A stretch of 18,613 nt of DNA from assembly GCA_017452405.1 (NCBI GenBank), contig JAFTMM010000015.1:1-18613 (forward strand), written 5' to 3'. Positions 13,260 to 18,613 of this stretch are shown here, in pieces. The notes beneath the pieces are model-generated. The model saw only the letters and a list, made by a program, of their open reading frames with translations, ran no database searches and was not told where the DNA came from. The stretch is from Clostridia bacterium. Its GTDB lineage: Bacteria; Bacillota; Clostridia; Christensenellales; Pumilibacteraceae. The position numbers were made by a program, and so were the translations under genes. The first letter of the stretch is position 1; the number at the start of each line of letters is the position of its first letter.

Positions 13260-14469
13260 CGACTTTCGAGAAGAAGAGCAGGAACTTCCGGAGGAATTGC
13301 TTCGTCATCTTGAATCGCTTTCCGAACCGAACAGACAAAGAAATTTCTCCAATTTAAAGATCGCGGTAATCGTGCTTTGCGCAGGCAGAGGCGAGCGCAT
13401 GGGACTACCTTACAATAAGTTGCTATATAGCTTAGGCGGAGAGACGATTGTTGAAATGACGGTTAGGACTTTTTCGGAAACCGACCTTTTTTCGCAAATC
13501 ATTTGCACCGCGTCAAACAAAGACCTTGATGCAATTGATAATATTGTTCTGACCTATAAAGCTGAAGTATACGTGGGGGGCGAAACCCGCACGGACAGCG
13601 TAAGGCGCGCGCTCAAGGAAGTAGATAAGGATACTGACGTGGTGTTAGTGCACGACGGCGCAAGACCTTTCGTTTCGAGAGAGCTAATCGAGGATGCCAT
13701 AGAATGCGCAACCATTTACGGTAGCGGTATCCCTGCCCTGCCCATGACGGATGCCGTTAAGGTGGTTAGAGGTGGCGTTATCGTGGAGGAGCTGAACCGC
13801 GACGAACTTTATAGGGTGCAGACTCCTCAGGCGTTTAGATATAATGAAATAATGGACGCATACTCGCGTATTCCGGGTTGTTACGCAGACGATAGCGAGG
13901 TTTACCGTCTTGCCGGTTATAGTCCGCATATTTTTCACGGTGCGGACGTTAACAGAAAGATTACCACTTTTTCAGACGTAAGCAATATACATTCTTCGTA
14001 TAAGGTTGGATACGGTTATGACGTGCATAAGCTCGTACACGGTCGCGATCTTGTGCTCGGCGGAGTTTACGTTCCTTACGAAAAAGGACTTCTCGGACAT
14101 AGTGACGCCGACGTACTAGTTCACGCCATTATGGACGCGTTGTTGTCTGCGTCAGGCATGCCGGATATTGGAGTGCTGTTCCCCGACACCGACGCAAAGT
14201 ACGAGGGAATTTCCAGTCTAATACTGCTCGCGCGTGTTGCAGAAATTCTTAAAGAAAAGAAAATGAAGATTTTATCCATTTCGGCAGTCATAATGGCAGA
14301 ACGCCCGAAGATGGCAAATCATATACCGCATATGATTAATTGCTTATCACGCTCACTCGGCGTTTCAAAGGAAACGATAAATATCAGCGCTACGACTACC
14401 GAAAAGCTCGGTATTGTGGGCGAAGGCAAGGGTATTGCCTCCTGCGCCTGCGCGCTAGTTGGAACGTGA
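13246..14469 (+). CDS. ispDF: Bifunctional IspD/IspF (MEP cytidylyltransferase / MEcPP synthase)
   Basis: 407 residues joining two MEP-pathway enzymes. The IspD part (about 38-250) couples CTP to methylerythritol phosphate: VLCAGRGERMG (43-53), K58, VHDGARPF (135-142) and QTPQAF (192-197). The IspF part (about 252-407) forms the cyclodiphosphate: GYDVHKL with metal ligands Asp259 and His261, GHSDADVLVHAIMDAL with His293, FPDTD at 312-316, and a C-terminal ATTTEKLG(I)VGEGKGIA segment. Such fusions skip the IspE step, which needs a separate kinase. Residues 1-37 are an acidic extension not expected in IspD and of unknown use. AAGGAGG lies 12 bases before the ATG, inside rqcP, so translation is likely coupled. 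Confidence 0.95.
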   Translation: MKSYNDFREEEQELPEELLRHLESLSEPNRQRNFSNLKIAVIVLCAGRGERMGLPYNKLLYSLGGETIVEMTVRTFSETDLFSQIICTASNKDLDAIDNIVLTYKAEVYVGGETRTDSVRRALKEVDKDTDVVLVHDGARPFVSRELIEDAIECATIYGSGIPALPMTDAVKVVRGGVIVEELNRDELYRVQTPQAFRYNEIMDAYSRIPGCYADDSEVYRLAGYSPHIFHGADVNRKITTFSDVSNIHSSYKVGYGYDVHKLVHGRDLVLGGVYVPYEKGLLGHSDADVLVHAIMDALLSASGMPDIGVLFPDTDAKYEGISSLILLARVAEILKEKKMKILSISAVIMAERPKMANHIPHMINCLSRSLGVSKETINISATTTEKLGIVGEGKGIASCACALVGT

Positions 14470-14491
14470 GAATATAATTTGCACAACTTGT

Positions 14492-14527
14492 AAAAATAAC
14501 ACAACTAAATCGGTTGTGTTATTTTTT
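14492..14527. terminator. Bidirectional terminator between ispDF and the SLOG gene
   Basis: A perfect 14-bp stem (14492-14505 with 14513-14526), loop TAAATCG, with a T run at 14522-14527. It serves ispDF on the plus strand; the stop codon of the convergent SLOG gene (14519-14521) lies inside the stem, so that gene uses the same hairpin. Confidence 0.9.
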
Positions 14528-15025
14528 AATTTTTAGAACGTCTATTACGTTTTTAACTTGAATTAAATTTTTCTTTGCATATAAAATAGTGTTTTGTGTC
14601 CCTCCCTTTTCACCATTATAGACTGCTATCACTCTGTTTGAATGATCTACCATCCATTTGTTTCTTTTTTGGAAACAACCCATATGATAATATGGACTAA
14701 TATAATAAATTTCGTCAGCAAATTTCAGTATCGTTTTGTATCTTAACTGCCAATCTATCCCCCACCTCATTTCAAAACCATTATATGGCACTGCGCATAT
14801 AAGCTTAATAGGATCACCTTCCTTTTTCATTTTCATTATAATTTCGGCAGCCCAAATATCTGCACCTCGCGCCATTCCAGTAATATAATTTACAAACCCC
14901 TCCTTAACACTCTGTTTGATTTCACGTTCGAGAACGTTTATTATAATTTGTTCCGACCAAATAAGTTTTTCCGGTCTGTGTCCGGTAAAACAACAAGTAT
15001 GCATACGTGTTTCGTTCTTTAACAT
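14519..15025 (-). CDS. SLOG-family (DUF1273/YpsA-like) protein
   Basis: 168 residues. The opening CCFTGHRPEKL (11-21) and TGMARGADIWAAEI (49-62) are hallmarks of the DUF1273/YpsA branch of the SLOG superfamily, a Rossmann-like fold thought to bind nucleotides or nucleotide-derived signals. The C-terminal VIAVYNGEKGGTQNTILYAKK segment also fits (glycine-rich site near the ligand). No catalytic function is established for this branch. GGAG five bases before the ATG at 15025 supports that start; an ATG seven codons in is less likely. Base composition is clearly more AT-rich than the flanking genes. It is divergent from an XRE regulator, with a palindrome over its transcription start, suggesting a regulated two-gene accessory module. 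Confidence 0.88.
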   Translation of the reverse strand: MLKNETRMHTCCFTGHRPEKLIWSEQIIINVLEREIKQSVKEGFVNYITGMARGADIWAAEIIMKMKKEGDPIKLICAVPYNGFEMRWGIDWQLRYKTILKFADEIYYISPYYHMGCFQKRNKWMVDHSNRVIAVYNGEKGGTQNTILYAKKNLIQVKNVIDVLKIKK

Positions 15026-15036
15026 ATCCGCTCCGT

Positions 15037-15056
15037 TAAGTAAGTATACTTACTTA
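15037..15056. promoter_or_regulatory. Perfect 20-bp palindrome, probable operator at the SLOG promoter
   Basis: The sequence TAAGTAAGTATACTTACTTA is self-complementary over all 20 bases and covers the predicted transcription start (near 15049) of the SLOG gene. A related core, AAGTATAC, recurs at 15092-15099, centred 50 bp away and just upstream of the -35. The adjacent XRE protein is the obvious candidate binder (inference). Confidence 0.75.
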
Positions 15057-15084
15057 GTATACCATGCTTCAAATTAAAAATCAA
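15056..15084 (-). promoter_or_regulatory. SigA promoter of the SLOG gene
   Basis: Minus-strand TTGATT (15084-15079), 17-base spacer, TATACT (15061-15056). The expected leader is about 24 bases with a GGAG ribosome binding site. The palindrome begins at the last base of the -10 box. Confidence 0.75.
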
Positions 15085-15185
15085 TACAAGGAAGTATACA
15101 TTCTTATATTTTCTGTAAAGAATGATTATAATAATTTTTAAGGAAGTGTTCTTCCCTCTCAAGATTCTTCAGGAGGAGTATAAAC

Positions 15186-15431
15186 TTGACGGTAAACGAT
15201 GCTGTGGCTAAGAGAATTTCCACTTTATTAAAACTAAACAATATGTCCCAGTATCGCTTGGAGCAACAATCTGGAATACAACACGGACATATGCAGTGGA
15301 TAATGAGTGGTAAAAGCAAAACGGTTACTTTATCTACGGCAATGATGATAGCAAAAGGTTTTAATATGACGATAATCGAATTTCTTAATGATGATATTTT
15401 TTGCTTTGAAAACTTAGAAGTTGAGCAATAA
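15186..15431 (+). CDS. XRE-family (Cro/CI-type) helix-turn-helix regulator
   Basis: 81 residues consisting almost entirely of one HTH_XRE domain: AVAKRISTLLKLNNMSQYRLEQQSGIQHGHMQWIMSGKSKTVTLSTAMMIAKGFNMTIIEFL. The recognition helix is near 29-40. There is no effector or dimerisation domain beyond a short acidic tail. The start is TTG at 15186, justified by a strong AGGAGGAG ribosome binding site 8 bases upstream. A TATAAT box at 15127-15132 suggests a leader of about 47 bases, but its -35 is poor, which would suit a repressed or activated promoter. It is divergent from the SLOG gene and likely controls it and itself through the nearby palindromes (inference). Confidence 0.88.
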   Translation: MTVNDAVAKRISTLLKLNNMSQYRLEQQSGIQHGHMQWIMSGKSKTVTLSTAMMIAKGFNMTIIEFLNDDIFCFENLEVEQ

Positions 15432-15509
15432 ATATTGCAGAAGCGCTTTTTAAGTTAGCCACCTTCTTTGACATGCCTGCAGATTATATTTAGTTTAACG
15501 GACGATTAG

Positions 15510-15538
15510 CCCCGAAAGATTTGCTGTCTTTCGGGGTT
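15510..15538 (+). terminator. Terminator-like hairpin after the XRE gene
   Basis: CCCCGAAAGA (15510-15519) pairs perfectly with TCTTTCGGGG (15527-15536), loop TTTGCTG, followed by an interrupted T tract on the plus strand. It lies between convergent genes and may stop both. Confidence 0.75.
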
Positions 15539-15547
15539 ATACTTTTA

Positions 15548-17476
15548 CTATAATTCGTTTGTAGGCGGATAGCAAGTATGATTATGGCAAACGTAGAAAG
15601 TCGTTTTGCCGTTTAATAATTTATAATCGGGTGTTTCTTCGGGAAGTAATTTAAGGTCCGAATACAAAGGCAGACGCTTAACAACGGAAGAATTTTCTTC
15701 ATCTGCTCCGCAAACCACGGTAATTTTGGGCGGAGGATTTTCGGAAAACAGTAGCGAAAGTAAAAACACGCTGTGCCCTGTGGGATACTGAGCGGATTCA
15801 CCGAATAAGAACTCTTCCTGTTTGTTTTTTAGCTCCTCCCATTCTTCGGTCGGTTCTAACTGCGCTAGGCGCGCAAGAACAAAGCCGAGCATAGAATTAC
15901 CGCTTGGCATAGCGCCGTCGTAAGTCTCTTTTGCGGAGAAAATCAATTTTTCATTCTCCTTTCCATTTAGTAAGAAACCGCCGTCCGTATCACCGAACTG
16001 CTCTACGGCGACTCGGCATAGTATCTTCGCGCTTGCAAGATGCGCGTGCTCACCGGTAGCGCTATAAAATGCGAGAAGTGCGGTGCAGTAGAAAGCGTAG
16101 TCGTCAAGGTAGCCTTTACCAAAACGCTTACCGTTTCGTGAGCCGACGAAAAGTCTGTCGTTTTCCAAAAGATTATTTTCAATAAACTCGATTGCCCTGC
16201 GCGCTACGTCCAAATATTTAGTCTTTCCACTCACGCGATATAATTGCGTCATTCCCACGATCATCAAAGCGTTCCACGAGGTAAGGATTTTGTCGTCAAG
16301 GTGCAATTTCATGCGCGATTTACGGTACTCGTAAAGCTCGCGCTTTTCTTCGGCAAATCTTCCTGCTTCGATTTCGCCGTGCAGTCTGTTAGGAATGTTC
16401 TTGCCCTCGAAGTTGCCGTCTTTGGTAATGCCATAATACTCGTTAAACGCTCCGCCTCTTTCTTCGCCCAGCACGGATATGACTTCGTCGTAGCCAAACA
16501 AGTAATACTGCCCCTCACCGCCTGCGCTGTCAGCATCCTGCGCCGAATAAAAACCGCCTGCTCCGTCCGTCATTTCGCGGATAACGTATTCCGCGCACTG
16601 CTCGCTTGCCTCTAAAAAGCAGTCTCGTCCGCTGACGGAATAGGCTACGGAGTACGCCGTCAAAAGAAGCGCGTTATCGTACAGCATCTTTTCAAAATGG
16701 GGTACGAGGAAGTATTTATCAGTAGAATAACGAGAAAAGCCTCCGCCGATATGGTCGTGAATTCCGCCCTTCAGCATCTGCGCCAGGGTATGGAGCGCCA
16801 TTTCCGTAGCGGTACTATCCCCTTTTAGCTTGCCGTACAGCATAAGAAACAACAAGTTGTGCGGAGTGGGAAATTTGGGCGCCCAACCAAATCCGCCGTT
16901 CTTACTGTCAAACATTTTTTTGTATTTTGATACCGCTACTTGCGGTAAGTTGCGGTTTATGGAATTATCCGATTTATACGGCGTTTTCAATTGAGCCAAA
17001 ACTTCGTCTGCTGAGCGTAATAATAACGCTTTGTTCGTTCGCCATTGCTCTGCAACGTGTGAAATTAATTCGTAAAAGCCCTGCATGCCTCTCGCGCTTT
17101 GAGGCGGAAAGTAAGTTCCCGCAAAAAACGGCTTTCGATCCGGTGTCAGGAAAAGGCTGGTCGGCCAACCTCCGCTCCCCGTCATAGCCTGACACGCAGT
17201 CATATATACTTGATCAACGTCAGGACGCTCCTCACGGTCCACCTTAATACATACGTAATGATGGTTGAGAACTTCGGCTATTTGCTCGTTTTCAAAACTC
17301 TCACGCGCCATCACGTGACACCAATGGCAAGTGCTGTAACCGATACTTAAGAATATCGGCTTGTCCTCACGCTCCGCTTTTTCAAAAGCTTCGTCTGCCC
17401 AAGGATACCAATCCACCGGATTTTCTGCGTGCTGTAATAAATAAGGGCTTGTTTCGCTTTTCAGTCGATTGCTCAT
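15548..17476 (-). CDS. Thioredoxin-domain protein of the DUF255/YyaL (SPATA20) family
   Basis: 642 residues. The N-terminal thioredoxin-like DUF255 domain (about 1-165) carries the family signature NRLKSETSPYLLQHAENPVDWYPW, a CHWC redox motif at residues 50-53, KVDREERPDVDQ and GSGGWPTSLFLTP. The rest is an alpha/alpha-toroid like that of glycan epimerases, including GGIHDHIGGGFSRYSTD and PHFEKMLYDNALL. The protein has no signal peptide, so it is cytosolic. The biochemical role is unknown. Two ATG codons are adjacent; GGAGG is 1 base from the first (17479) and 4 bases from the second (17476), so I take the second. Length is slightly below the roughly 680 residues of relatives such as Bacillus YyaL, with no visible truncation of motifs. 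Confidence 0.92.
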   Translation of the reverse strand: MSNRLKSETSPYLLQHAENPVDWYPWADEAFEKAEREDKPIFLSIGYSTCHWCHVMARESFENEQIAEVLNHHYVCIKVDREERPDVDQVYMTACQAMTGSGGWPTSLFLTPDRKPFFAGTYFPPQSARGMQGFYELISHVAEQWRTNKALLLRSADEVLAQLKTPYKSDNSINRNLPQVAVSKYKKMFDSKNGGFGWAPKFPTPHNLLFLMLYGKLKGDSTATEMALHTLAQMLKGGIHDHIGGGFSRYSTDKYFLVPHFEKMLYDNALLLTAYSVAYSVSGRDCFLEASEQCAEYVIREMTDGAGGFYSAQDADSAGGEGQYYLFGYDEVISVLGEERGGAFNEYYGITKDGNFEGKNIPNRLHGEIEAGRFAEEKRELYEYRKSRMKLHLDDKILTSWNALMIVGMTQLYRVSGKTKYLDVARRAIEFIENNLLENDRLFVGSRNGKRFGKGYLDDYAFYCTALLAFYSATGEHAHLASAKILCRVAVEQFGDTDGGFLLNGKENEKLIFSAKETYDGAMPSGNSMLGFVLARLAQLEPTEEWEELKNKQEEFLFGESAQYPTGHSVFLLSLLFSENPPPKITVVCGADEENSSVVKRLPLYSDLKLLPEETPDYKLLNGKTTFYVCHNHTCYPPTNEL

Positions 17477-17496
17477 CATTCCTCCGTTCTCCGAAT

Positions 17497-17525
17497 AGTA
17501 TACCCTATTTTATGGATACTATCAA
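17497..17525 (-). promoter_or_regulatory. SigA promoter of the YyaL-family gene
   Basis: Minus-strand TTGATA (17525-17520), 17-base spacer, TATACT (17502-17497). Start would fall near 17490, giving a leader of about 14 bases that just includes the GGAGG site. Confidence 0.75.
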
Positions 17526-17544
17526 TAGACGATAAGGAAAAGCC

Positions 17545-17742
17545 ATGCCTTACTTTAATTACCACGCAACCGCCAAAAGATTAATCAGCGAAGGAAAACT
17601 TACAGGGTTTTATTTCACGGATACTTACCACTCCATTTCCCCTGCCTTAATCTTAATATTTGCCGACGACAAACATCCCGTAATGCCCATACGCGAACAT
17701 AGGTGGGGTGAATATTTAGAGCTTATTAATAAAGATAGGTGA
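17545..17742 (+). CDS. Small protein of unknown function (65 aa)
   Basis: 65 residues starting MPYFNYHATAKRLISEGKLTGFYFTDTYHSISPALILIF, with a basic, aromatic composition and a C-terminal PIREHRWGEYLELINKDR. I do not recognise a domain, but I believe I have seen similar short proteins in other Clostridia (weak memory). AAGGAAAAGCC gives a reasonable ribosome binding site directly before the ATG, and codon use looks like that of genuine genes. There is no signal peptide or membrane segment. It is divergent from the YyaL-family gene with a shared gap of 68 bases and lies upstream of ssrA. Confidence 0.7.
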   Translation: MPYFNYHATAKRLISEGKLTGFYFTDTYHSISPALILIFADDKHPVMPIREHRWGEYLELINKDR

Positions 17743-17793
17743 ATTGAGATATGTTTTTACGATTTATGGAAAGGTAATTCACTTATAAAGGTC

Positions 17794-17822
17794 TTGACTT
17801 TGTTTGTGAATTGTGATATTAT
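17794..17822 (+). promoter_or_regulatory. SigA promoter of ssrA
   Basis: TTGACT (17794-17799), 17-base spacer, TATTAT (17817-17822). Transcription should begin near 17829, four bases before the mature 5' end. Confidence 0.85.
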
Positions 17823-17832
17823 ACAATCCCTT

Positions 17833-18206
17833 GGGGCTGTTCCGGCTTCGACGGGTAACCGAACGGTTGATATAAGCATGCGGAAGGGTTGCGGCTTCCC
17901 AAAAACGCTAAAAGCAAATAAATGCTAAAAAAACTTCTAAAGTAAGCGCTCCCGCTTTCGGCGGAGCTCTTGCTCTCGCAGCGTAAGTTCTGCGGGCGTC
18001 GGCGTGAGAATTCACCGACTCACGTTCGATGGCATTTAGGTGAAAACCTCTGTGGCGACGAACATAGCCACGGTTGCACATATGTTCTCGCGTAAACGTA
18101 AGGCGTTTGCACCGCACGTTACGTTAAACTTTAGAGCAAACTAAGCATGTAGAAGGTCCTCCTTGACGTTATTCGGACATGGGTTCAACTCCCATCAGCT
18201 CCACCA
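17833..18206 (+). ncRNA. ssrA: Transfer-messenger RNA (tmRNA)
   Basis: About 374 bases, one-piece form. The 5' end GGGGCTGTTCCGGCTTCGAC is the tmRNA hallmark and its first seven bases pair with CAGCTCC (18196-18202) before A-CCA, with a T-arm GGGTTCAACTCCC. The tRNA-like domain is charged with alanine and, with SmpB, rescues stalled ribosomes. The tag reading frame starts at a GCT resume codon (17924-17926) and stops at TAA (17984-17986), encoding AKKTSKVSAPAFGGALALAA, which ends in the ALAA-type degron recognised by ClpXP-like proteases. At 20 residues it is longer than most tags I know (8-15 is common in relatives), mainly through a Pro/Phe/Gly-containing middle. Pseudoknot segments lie downstream of the tag. 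Confidence 0.97.
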
Positions 18207-18290
18207 AAAAAAGAAGAGCGCTTTAGTCGCTCTTTTATTTTTTGCTGATGGGAGTTGAAGCCTAAATTAACAAATGTATTTGTTAACTAA
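18189..18290. repeat. Direct repeat copy 1: ssrA 3' end, terminator and flanking palindromes
   Basis: About 102 bases, starting in the ssrA T-arm (CTCCCATCAGCTCCACCA) and running through the terminator to TTGTTAACTAA. Inside it, CAACTCCCATCAGC (from 18187) is the inverse complement of GCTGATGGGAGTTG (from 18244), and TTAACAAAT/ATTTGTTAA (about 18267-18286) form a near-perfect palindrome. It is identical to copy 2 except for a 1-base length change and a T for A in the A tract after CCA. Confidence 0.92.
18214..18240 (+). terminator. Terminator of ssrA
   Basis: AAGAGCG (18214-18220) pairs with CGCTCTT (18228-18234), loop CTTTAGT, followed by a T-rich tract. The same hairpin recurs in the downstream repeat copy (18537-18557). 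Confidence 0.88.
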
Positions 18291-18322
18291 AAGAAGTAGC
18301 AGATACGGAAAGATTTTTTAGG

Positions 18323-18511
18323 AAATTGTCTTGAAATTCGTACGCCGTTAGGCGCACGTCCCCGAAGATTACCTTACGGTATCGAGGGGAATTTCATGCC
18401 AATTTACCAAAAAGATTTGCGTAGATGCGTCTAAAATGAAGCGCAACCGAAGGTAGCGGTAGCGGTGCGCAAAATATAAATGCGAAGCCGGCGGATTGCA
18501 TAGCAATACGC
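18323..18511. other. Structured non-coding segment between the ssrA repeat copies
   Basis: No gene seen. A long outer stem AAATTG...GAAATTC (18323-18339) pairs with GAATTTC...CAATTT (18389-18405). Inside it are two hairpins, CGCC-GTTA-GGCG (18343-18354) and CCCCGA/TCGAGGGG with TACC-TTAC-GGTA at its tip (18360-18388), giving a three-way junction. Two more hairpins follow: GCGCAACCG/CGGTGCGC (18441-18470) and ATTGC-ATA-GCAAT (18495-18507) extended by GCG/CGC. This density of perfect short stems suggests a structured RNA or a folded mobile repeat; I cannot assign a family or a strand. Confidence 0.55.
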
Positions 18512-18512
18512 G

Positions 18513-18613
18513 CTCCCATCAGCTCCACCAAAATAGAAGAGCGCTTTAGTCGCTCTTTTATTTTTTGCTGATGGGAGTTGAAGCCTAAATTAACAAATGT
18601 ATTTGTTAACTAA
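18513..18613. repeat. Direct repeat copy 2: second ssrA 3' end and terminator, reaching window edge
   Basis: Matches copy 1 (18189-18290) at an offset of 323-324 bases, including CTCCCATCAGCTCCACCA, the terminator hairpin, the inverse complement of the T-arm, and the TTAACAAAT palindrome. It lacks the rest of ssrA, so it is a partial copy. The match runs to the last base of the window and may continue. Confidence 0.92.

Noticed and set aside
17908..18117. 69-codon minus-strand frame over tmRNA
   Set aside because: Lies opposite the tmRNA tag and pseudoknot region, with no ribosome binding site or recognisable content.

Overview
The window looks like chromosomal DNA of an anaerobic Bacillota, most likely an uncultured gut-type Clostridia. 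Reasons (mixed basis): AGGAGG-type ribosome binding sites, TTGACA/TATAAT promoters with 17-base spacers, an MEP-pathway IspDF fusion, a YabO/RqcP-type S4 protein, a CHWC thioredoxin-domain protein of the YyaL family, and flavodoxin-fold and DUF445 proteins typical of that phylum. I cannot name genus or species.

Left part (1-5949, all minus strand, transcribed right to left): an acyl-chain synthesis operon. In transcription order it holds two tandem acyl carrier proteins, a 764-residue protein made of two fused ketosynthase domains, FabG, FabZ, FabD, and a biotin-dependent carboxyltransferase cut by the window edge. The first ketosynthase domain keeps Cys-His-His. The second has lost all three residues, so the protein reads as a covalent ketosynthase/chain-length-factor pair. 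With two ACPs of the GLDSVDSLE type, this could be an unusual primary fatty acid synthase or a dedicated type II polyketide/lipid pathway. It is the most interesting system here. Two gaps in the operon (2035-2251 and 2990-3128) carry short hairpins and repeats.

Middle (6062-12071): a flavodoxin-fold oxidoreductase with a four-cysteine motif; a two-gene unit of a CNNM/CorC-type membrane protein followed by a protein resembling GlfT2-type glycosyltransferases but without the acidic catalytic motifs; a divergent DUF445 membrane protein; and ketol-acid reductoisomerase (ilvC) facing it across a shared terminator.

Right (12190-18613): a tandem repeat containing the 3' end and terminator of a tRNA-Pro(AGG); a small lipoprotein; rqcP overlapping ispDF; an AT-rich, possibly acquired pair of divergent genes (SLOG/DUF1273 protein and XRE regulator) with a perfect 20-bp palindrome at the promoter; a YyaL/DUF255 protein; a 65-residue unknown protein; and ssrA (tmRNA). 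The 3' end of ssrA is repeated 324 bp downstream, with a highly structured non-coding segment between the copies.

Two themes cut across the window. Three genes (the CorC-type gene, the lipoprotein gene and rqcP) have near-consensus promoters whose -10 box sits only 9-10 bases before the start codon, with no ribosome binding site, which implies leaderless mRNAs. Both RNA genes (tRNA-Pro and ssrA) have their 3' end plus terminator duplicated just downstream.
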